Origin: Chloroflexota bacterium
GTDB lineage: Bacteria; Chloroflexota; Limnocylindria; Limnocylindrales; CSP1-4
NCBI GenBank assembly: GCA_015661135.1
Contig: JACVXW010000053.1
Coordinates: forward strand, 1,057 to 11,356
Direction: 5' to 3'
Length of the DNA stretch: 10,300 bases
Position 1 is the stretch's first letter; each line of letters begins with the position of its first letter. Shown in pieces: positions 6,426 through 10,300 of this stretch. Under the pieces are notes generated by a model. It ran no database searches and had not been told where the DNA came from. It saw only the letters and a list, made by a program, of their open reading frames with translations. The position numbers were made by a program, and so were the translations under genes.

Positions 6426-7340
6426 CTAGCCCAACCGGCCGCTGACGGCCAGATCCGACCTGTCGTGGAACCGATCCACGAACCGGTAGAAGTTGCGCTT
6501 CGATAGTCGGTTGCGCTCGGCCGCCGGACCGAATTCGCAGCCGCGGTGATCATGCCGATTGAAAGGCAATCCGGGCAGGACGACGGCCCCGCGCGGCACC
6601 ACCCCCACCCCGGCTGCCGCGCCATCGATCCGGCGAAAGGCCAGCAGGGCTCCGTCGATCGCGGCGGCGGCGCCTGCCACCGTCGTCTCGGAAAAGCGTC
6701 GGAGGTCCTGGGACAGGAAGCCCGCGGGGCCGACGACCGCGGCATCGGGAACGTCCAGGGCGGCGCGCAGCGGCGTCACCACGTCGCCCGCAGACTCAAG
6801 ACTCGTGTCCATGTAGATGACGACCTCGCCCTGTGCCAGGCGAAGGCCGATGTTCCACGCTGCGGCCCAGCCCAGCCGCGCGCTCGTCCGAACGACCTCG
6901 GGCCCGGGCCTCGTGCAGGTGCCGTCGGCGGCGACCGGGAGACACTCCGCCTGTGCCTCGCTCGGTCCGTCCGCGACAACGACGATCTGCGTCCCCGCCG
7001 GCGCTCCGGCCCGCAGTCCAGCCAGCGCGCGATCGAGGTCGGACGGGAAGTCGGTTGCGACGAGGACGATCGTCGCCGGGCAGGTCGAGGGCTCGGCAAG
7101 GCGACTCGGGACGGCGTCGCTCCGACCGAACCGATGGCCGCCGGCTTCCTCGAGGTCGGGCGGATGGGCCGGCTCCAGCCGAAAGTCCGTGCCACGGTCC
7201 ACGATCAGCCAGCCCGCCGCCTCGATCTCGGCTCGCAACCGGTCGGCCAGGCTCCAGTCGCGCGCCGAGCGTGCCGCGGACCTGGCGTGTGCGGCGTCAA
7301 GAACCGGCTGCGGCACGTACGGCCGATTCACGCCCCGCAC
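6426..7340 (-). CDS. GT2-like glycosyltransferase fused to a CysS C-terminal-like helical domain
   Basis: A 304-residue fusion. Residues about 13-58 (ARSAARSARDWSLADRLRAE, then AAGWLIVDRGTDFRL) match the C-terminal tail of cysteinyl-tRNA synthetase, but no catalytic or anticodon core is present. Residues about 89-235 look like a GT-A fold family 2 transferase: ATIVLVATDFPSDLDRALAGL, QIVVVADGPS, then LGWAAAWNIGLRLAQGEVV and YMDTS, whose Asp178 sits where the metal/nucleotide-sugar DxD lies. The C-terminal KRNFYRFVDRFHDR block is recalled from related Chloroflexota proteins. The acceptor-side region around 235-262 appears short, so activity is uncertain. The GTG at 7340 lies 13 nt after the upstream stop with GGGG just before it; a second GTG three codons on is possible. 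Third gene of the flavoprotein operon. Confidence 0.7.
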   Translation of the reverse strand: MRGVNRPYVPQPVLDAAHARSAARSARDWSLADRLRAEIEAAGWLIVDRGTDFRLEPAHPPDLEEAGGHRFGRSDAVPSRLAEPSTCPATIVLVATDFPSDLDRALAGLRAGAPAGTQIVVVADGPSEAQAECLPVAADGTCTRPGPEVVRTSARLGWAAAWNIGLRLAQGEVVIYMDTSLESAGDVVTPLRAALDVPDAAVVGPAGFLSQDLRRFSETTVAGAAAAIDGALLAFRRIDGAAAGVGVVPRGAVVLPGLPFNRHDHRGCEFGPAAERNRLSKRNFYRFVDRFHDRSDLAVSGRLG

Positions 7341-7353
7341 GATCCCCGGCGTG

Positions 7354-7779
7354 TCATCGCCGCACGCCCAGGCCGCTGAGCGCCGCGAGTACGGCCTGGG
7401 CTACTTCGTCGATCGAGGCGAGCGGCAGGTCAAGGCGGACGTCGGCGGCCTCGGTCAGCATCGGGTTGTAGGGAGCGCCGCCGTCGAGCATCCGCCGGAA
7501 GTCGGTCCGTACCAGGATCACCGGCTTCTTGCCAAACGCGTAGCCGCACTCCCAGGCCGTGCCGGAATCGGGATCCGGGCCGTCCATGATCGCCACGAGC
7601 GCCTCGGCCCAATCGATCCCGCCGACATCGGTCGAGAAGATGCCCGACGGTGACTTGCCCTTCTCCTGCTCCTGCGGCAGGAAGACCTCGTGGCCCGCCG
7701 CCCGCAGCAGTGCCGTGAGCTGGGCGTTCCAGGCCTGTTCCGGGGCGGTGAACAGCGGCCCGGCGAAATAGAGCTTCAT
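7354..7779 (-). CDS. Nucleoside 2-deoxyribosyltransferase family protein
   Basis: A 141-residue protein matching the nucleoside 2-deoxyribosyltransferase family, which swaps bases on 2'-deoxynucleosides or hydrolyses (deoxy)nucleoside 5'-phosphates. It starts MKLYFAGPLF, the typical beta-strand/GPLF opening. The active-site block is DGPDPDSGTAWECGYAFGKK at residues 66-85, in which Asp66, Asp69 and Asp71 precede the expected nucleophile Glu77. YNPML (residues 104-108) near the end supplies the Asn often found in this family. Length is normal. Cytosolic. The ATG overlaps the flavoprotein stop as ATGA (4 nt), so the two are coupled. Whether it acts in nucleotide salvage, in clearing damaged nucleotides, or on an NAD/nucleotide-like product of the flavoprotein cannot be told from sequence. 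Confidence 0.88.
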   Translation of the reverse strand: MKLYFAGPLFTAPEQAWNAQLTALLRAAGHEVFLPQEQEKGKSPSGIFSTDVGGIDWAEALVAIMDGPDPDSGTAWECGYAFGKKPVILVRTDFRRMLDGGAPYNPMLTEAADVRLDLPLASIDEVAQAVLAALSGLGVRR

Positions 7780-9065
7780 GCCGCGGAGTATGGGGGAGGG
7801 GCGTCGTCTTCCTTCCTCAGGCCCATCCGTTCCGCCAGCACGCGGGCGTCACGCGGCAGCCCGAACAGCGTCGCCGAGATCTGGTCGTGCTGCCAGAGCG
7901 ATCCGATGAAATACAGGCCGGGCACGTCGGATACGCCCCGGACCTGGCGCGGGAATCCCATCGCATCGGCGACCGGCATATCGATCCAGCCCAGGTCCTG
8001 CCGGTAGCCACTGGTCCACAGGACGGTCGTCACTCCGGACTTGCCCAGGTCGAGGTGATCGATGACCGGTGGTTCGAACTCCACGGCATCTCGAGGCTCG
8101 TCCGGCGGACAATCAAGGCCGTCGGCGGCGATAAACGCGTCGATGAGCCCCCTGAACCGTTCGGCGAAGAAGCGATCCGCGGCTGCAAGATTCGGGCGAA
8201 GGTCATCGCCGAACTCGATCCGCCCGCCGTCGATGGACATCACCCGGCCGAGCAGCGTGACCCCGCTCCGGCCCATCTCGCGGAGGTTCGTCTCGTGCCC
8301 ACCGGCGTGCCCGGACAGATGTGGGTTGCCGGCCAGGCGCCGGCGAGGGTCGGGCAACTTGTCCACGGACGGAAGTGCGGTGCCGAACTGCGCCCCCCGC
8401 TCGCCCAGCGACCACAACCAGAAGAACAGATCGCGGCCGCGATACCGGCGCGGGGCCCGGCCCGCCGACCCGACCGACAGGAAGACATCGCGGCCGGCGG
8501 CTTTCAGCTCCTCGACAAGCTGGACACCGGACTGCCCCGATCCGACGACGAGGACCGCCCCAGGCGGAAGGTCGTCGGCGCGTCGGTAGTGGTGCGAGTG
8601 AAGGCTGAGGACCTCGTTCGGGAGGCCGCTGGCAACGGGCGGCACATGCGGGACATGGAAGCCTCCGGCCGCGACAATGACCTCGCGTGCCGTGATCGGG
8701 CCCCGTGTTGTTTCGACGAGGAAACCCTCATCCGCCGCGGGGCGGAGGCGGTCCACGCCGGCCTCCAGCACGACCGGTGCGCCTATGGTCCGGGCGTAAC
8801 CCGCGACACGGTGGATCAGCTCATCGCGCGGCATGAACCCGTCCGTGTCCTTGCCGTCGTACGGGGCCCCCGGGAATGAGGCGGTCCAGTTGGGGCTGAC
8901 CAGCCGGAACTCGTCCCAGCGGTCCTGCCAGCCACCGCCGAGGGTGCTTCGGCGCTCCAGGACGACATGGTCCCGGCCCGCCCGCTGGAGGAACCAGCTC
9001 ATCGTGAGACCGGCCTGGCCGGCCCCGATCACAACGACCTCAGTTCGGCGCGGCAGGCCCGTCAT
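7776..9065 (-). CDS. Flavin-dependent monooxygenase-like oxidoreductase (CzcO / MSMEG_0569-like)
   Basis: A 429-residue cytosolic flavoprotein with two Rossmann motifs: VVVIGAGQAG (about residues 10-19, FAD) ending at Glu37 in VVLER, and VLVVGSGQSG (about 171-180, NAD(P)H). Between them are RLVSPNWTASFPGAPYDG and the GGFHVPHVP segment, which resembles the FMO fingerprint. Later blocks RRYRGRDLFFWL and LPDPRRRLAGNPHLSG fit the MSMEG_0569/CzcO-type subgroup, which is a recollection rather than a search result. Likely oxygenates or oxidises a small nucleophilic substrate; substrate unknown. The frame opens at a GTG at 9089, but the ATG at 9065 was chosen because TACCAT lies exactly 6 nt before it (leaderless geometry) and the protein then starts five codons or so before the first beta-strand. 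Heads an operon with the deoxyribosyltransferase and glycosyltransferase. Confidence 0.88.
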   Translation of the reverse strand: MTGLPRRTEVVVIGAGQAGLTMSWFLQRAGRDHVVLERRSTLGGGWQDRWDEFRLVSPNWTASFPGAPYDGKDTDGFMPRDELIHRVAGYARTIGAPVVLEAGVDRLRPAADEGFLVETTRGPITAREVIVAAGGFHVPHVPPVASGLPNEVLSLHSHHYRRADDLPPGAVLVVGSGQSGVQLVEELKAAGRDVFLSVGSAGRAPRRYRGRDLFFWLWSLGERGAQFGTALPSVDKLPDPRRRLAGNPHLSGHAGGHETNLREMGRSGVTLLGRVMSIDGGRIEFGDDLRPNLAAADRFFAERFRGLIDAFIAADGLDCPPDEPRDAVEFEPPVIDHLDLGKSGVTTVLWTSGYRQDLGWIDMPVADAMGFPRQVRGVSDVPGLYFIGSLWQHDQISATLFGLPRDARVLAERMGLRKEDDAPPPYSAA

Positions 9066-9071
9066 GCCCGT

Positions 9072-9077
9072 ATGGTA
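9072..9077 (-). promoter_or_regulatory. -10 box (TACCAT) with leaderless geometry for the flavoprotein operon
   Basis: TACCAT on the minus strand, then six bases (ACGGGC), then the flavoprotein ATG. Expected transcription start is the A of the ATG. No clear -35 hexamer is visible. The geometry is identical to that at 6249-6254 and 1732-1737, and it decides the start codon of the flavoprotein gene. Confidence 0.5.
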
Positions 9078-9133
9078 GGGCGGGACCACCTCCCTGCCCG
9101 AATCTGGTGCCCGCGGTCGCTCGTGCCGTCAGG

Positions 9134-9523
9134 TCAGCCCGGCTTGCGGAAACGGGATCGGATCACCACCGGCCACGCGAAGATCGCGAGAATCGCGACC
9201 GCGACGACGCCGATCTCCTCGGCGAGCCATGAACCAGGGATCAGCGCATAGCCAATCAGGATCGGGATGTTGACCGCGACGAAGAGTCCCGCAACGGCGC
9301 AGACCGTGGCAGCGCTGCGGAGCGCCACGGCACGCCCGGTCGTCGCGTCCCAGGCCCAGAGCCCGACCGCGCCTGCCAGAGAGGCAAATCCTGTCAGGAA
9401 CAGGAGGCCGACGACGCCGTCAGTCGTGCTGGTTCCACCATTCGCCCAGATGAGCAACGTTTTCACGATCCAGCACACGCCGCCGATGGCGGCAAGGACG
9501 CTGCTCATCGACGCGGGGCTCAT
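9134..9523 (-). CDS. Four-helix integral membrane protein, unknown function
   Basis: A 129-residue protein I do not recognise. Four hydrophobic segments are visible at about residues 9-27, 36-57, 70-95 and 102-121, separated by short loops, with a basic C-terminus (RSRFRKPG) expected on the cytoplasmic side. A Trp/Ile-rich first helix (CWIVKTLLIW) and a Pro within the third (NIPILIGY) are the only distinctive points. The frame is open to a TTG at 9568 that has GGAGG six bases upstream. However, the 15 extra codons have many A/T third positions (ACA, GAT, CGA, CGA, ACT, GGA), unlike the rest, so the ATG at 9523 is preferred. It lies on the same strand as and 63 nt downstream of the tRNA, so read-through cotranscription is possible. 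A TTGACA at 9563-9568 is a possible -35. Confidence 0.65.
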   Translation of the reverse strand: MSPASMSSVLAAIGGVCWIVKTLLIWANGGTSTTDGVVGLLFLTGFASLAGAVGLWAWDATTGRAVALRSAATVCAVAGLFVAVNIPILIGYALIPGSWLAEEIGVVAVAILAIFAWPVVIRSRFRKPG

Positions 9524-9586
9524 GCGGCACACGGCTCCAGTTCGTCGCCACCCATCGAACGCTGTCAAGGCTGGCCTCCGACGTCT

Positions 9587-9662
9587 TGGCGCCCCCGGAC
9601 GGACTCGAACCGCCGACGCAGGCCTTAGGACGGCCTCGCTCTGTCCACTGAGCTACGGGGGC
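9587..9662 (-). tRNA. tRNA-Arg (anticodon CCT), CCA encoded
   Basis: A full cloverleaf can be folded by hand. The 7-bp acceptor stem is GCCCCCG/CGGGGGC with discriminator G at 9590. The D-arm is GCTC...GAGC with a loop containing GG. The anticodon stem AGGCC/GGCCT encloses the loop GTCCTAA, with anticodon CCT at 9627-9629 on the plus strand as AGG. The variable loop is short, and the T-arm is GGCGG-TTCGAGT-CCGTC with one wobble pair. The 3' CCA is encoded at 9587-9589. It reads AGG codons as arginine. It is transcribed on the minus strand, divergent from the glutaredoxin-like gene. Confidence 0.96.
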
Positions 9663-9670
9663 ACGCGGTC

Positions 9671-9676
9671 ATCGTA
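9671..9676 (-). promoter_or_regulatory. -10 box (TACGAT) for tRNA-Arg
   Basis: TACGAT on the minus strand ends 8 nt before the tRNA 5' end, so transcription would start one or two bases upstream of the mature tRNA, leaving almost no leader for RNase P to remove. No good -35 is visible. It belongs to the same TAnnnT class as the other candidate boxes in the window. Confidence 0.45.
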
Positions 9677-9746
9677 CCCCACCTCGATTCGGCGCCCGGC
9701 GGCCGACGGAACCGCTGAACCGGCCGCGCGCGTCACCGGGAGTACC

Positions 9747-10049
9747 ATGCCGACCGTGACGACTCCCCTCCCCGACCTCGTCCTGTACGCGCGACCGGGC
9801 TGTGAGTTGTGCGATGAGACCCGTGCTGCGATCGAGCTGCTGCTTGGTGATCGCCGCGCTCGCGGACTCCCGCTCCCGACCTTCATCGAGCGTGATATCG
9901 ACGCAGATCCGGAGCTCCACAGCAGGCTGTTCGACCGCATCCCGGTCGTGGAACTGGGGGTCGGGCGGCTGGAACTCGCGACGAGCGTCGCGCGGCTCCG
10001 GCGCCTGCTCGCCGACATCCTCGACGCGCCCGTGGCCACGACCGCCTGA
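9747..10049 (+). CDS. Glutaredoxin-like (DUF836-type) CxxC thiol protein
   Basis: A 100-residue thioredoxin-fold protein of the glutaredoxin-like/DUF836 type. The first strand LVLYARPGC leads into the redox motif CELC (Cys19 and Cys22) and helix DETRAAIELL. ERDIDADPELHSRL forms the second strand and helix, and RIPVVEL carries the expected cis-proline (Pro66). Length fits the family. The next gene, CcdA, starts one base after the stop, so the pair probably handles electron transfer between cytoplasmic thiols and the membrane thiol transporter; that role is inference from context. The ATG at 9747 has GGGAG four bases upstream. A TACCAT overlaps this ATG and lies 7 nt before an in-frame GTG at 9756, so a shorter leaderless form is a possible alternative. 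The open frame upstream of 9747 runs through the tRNA and is not coding. Confidence 0.85.
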   Translation: MPTVTTPLPDLVLYARPGCELCDETRAAIELLLGDRRARGLPLPTFIERDIDADPELHSRLFDRIPVVELGVGRLELATSVARLRRLLADILDAPVATTA

Positions 10050-10050
10050 A

Positions 10051-10300
10051 ATGGGCACGGATCTCACCATCGCCCTGGCCGTGGGCGCCGGCCTCCTGAG
10101 CTTCCTGTCTCCCTGCGTCCTGCCACTTGTCCCGGCGTATGTCGGCCAGCTGAGCGCGGTCGCGGTGGTGGGCAGCGCGAGCGGCACGATGACGCGCTGG
10201 CTGGCGATTCGTCATGCCGCGGCGTACGTCGCGGGGTTCGGGGTCGTGTTCACGATCCTCGGGCTGACTGCGACCTACCTCGCCGGCCCGCTCGTGGATG
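10051..10300 (+). CDS. ccdA: CcdA-type cytochrome c biogenesis / thiol-disulfide transporter, 5' part
   Basis: The first 83 residues of a DsbD-beta/CcdA family membrane protein, cut off by the window edge. The first helix ends in the family hallmark GLLSFLSPCVLPLVPAY, with the redox-active Cys22 flanked by prolines. A cytoplasmic loop and a second helix (HAAAYVAGFGVVFTILGLTA) follow. CcdA moves reducing equivalents across the membrane for cytochrome c maturation or extracytoplasmic thiol proteins. The ATG follows the glutaredoxin-like stop by one base, so the two are cotranscribed. The second conserved Cys lies beyond the window. Family assignment is firm from the SPCVLPLVPAY motif; which downstream thiol partner it serves cannot be seen. 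Confidence 0.92.
   Translation, partial: MGTDLTIALAVGAGLLSFLSPCVLPLVPAYVGQLSAVAVVGSASGTMTRWLAIRHAAAYVAGFGVVFTILGLTATYLAGPLVD

Noticed and set aside
7887..8879. A 330-codon plus-strand frame opposite the flavoprotein gene
   Set aside because: No recognisable domain, composition typical of a reverse-strand shadow, while the minus strand encodes a clear two-Rossmann-motif flavoprotein.
9524..9568. TTG start at 9568 for the four-helix membrane protein, with GGAGG six bases upstream
   Set aside because: Six of the 15 extra codons end in A or T, against the strong GC preference of the rest; the ribosome-site match may be chance. Kept only as an alternative.
9267..9746. Plus-strand extension of the glutaredoxin-like frame
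   Set aside because: It runs antisense to the membrane protein and straight through the tRNA-Arg gene; the real start is at 9747 with GGGAG before it.

Overview
The window is GC-rich and gene-dense, and almost everything in it is on the minus strand. The mix of genes (tandem DUF881 proteins, a DUF951 protein, a MA-type membrane metallopeptidase, and a glycosyltransferase carrying a cysteinyl-tRNA-synthetase-like N-terminus), together with leaderless-type promoters and many 4-nt gene overlaps, suggests an uncultured Chloroflexota, perhaps of the Limnocylindria/Ellin6529 kind. This is an inference from gene content; no phylogenetic marker is present.

Region A (6254 down to 26, minus strand) reads as one long operon. 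A TATACT -10 box lies exactly 6 nt before an ATG that opens a 52-residue ORF. It is followed by an exported family-5 solute-binding protein, a secreted and membrane-anchored HELTH metallopeptidase, two tandem DUF881 envelope proteins, a small DUF951 protein and an MFS exporter. Nearly every junction is an overlap, three of them the 4-nt ATGA/GTGA type. The one real gap (12 nt, before DUF951) consists exactly of a second TAnnnT box plus 6 nt. Region B (6243-6425) holds no gene, only the region A promoter and a 9-bp inverted repeat.

Region C (9077 down to 6426, minus strand) is a second operon. A leaderless-type promoter (TACCAT + 6 nt + ATG) drives an FAD/NAD(P)H-dependent monooxygenase-like flavoprotein. 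This overlaps a nucleoside 2-deoxyribosyltransferase-like protein by 4 nt, followed by a CysS-tail/GT2 fusion. Region D holds a four-helix membrane protein and a complete tRNA-Arg(CCT) with an encoded CCA. Region E (plus strand, divergent from the tRNA) starts a thiol-redox pair: a CxxC glutaredoxin-like protein and CcdA, cut by the window edge.

No mobile element, CRISPR array or phage gene is visible. The points most worth a second look are the repeated leaderless promoter geometry (including one inside an operon), the DUF881-peptidase-binding-protein operon, the small leaderless ORF at its head, and a GT2 fusion that seems to have lost part of its acceptor-side domain. Start codons were chosen from gene overlaps, -10 spacing and third-position GC, and several are upstream-trimmed relative to the longest open frame.
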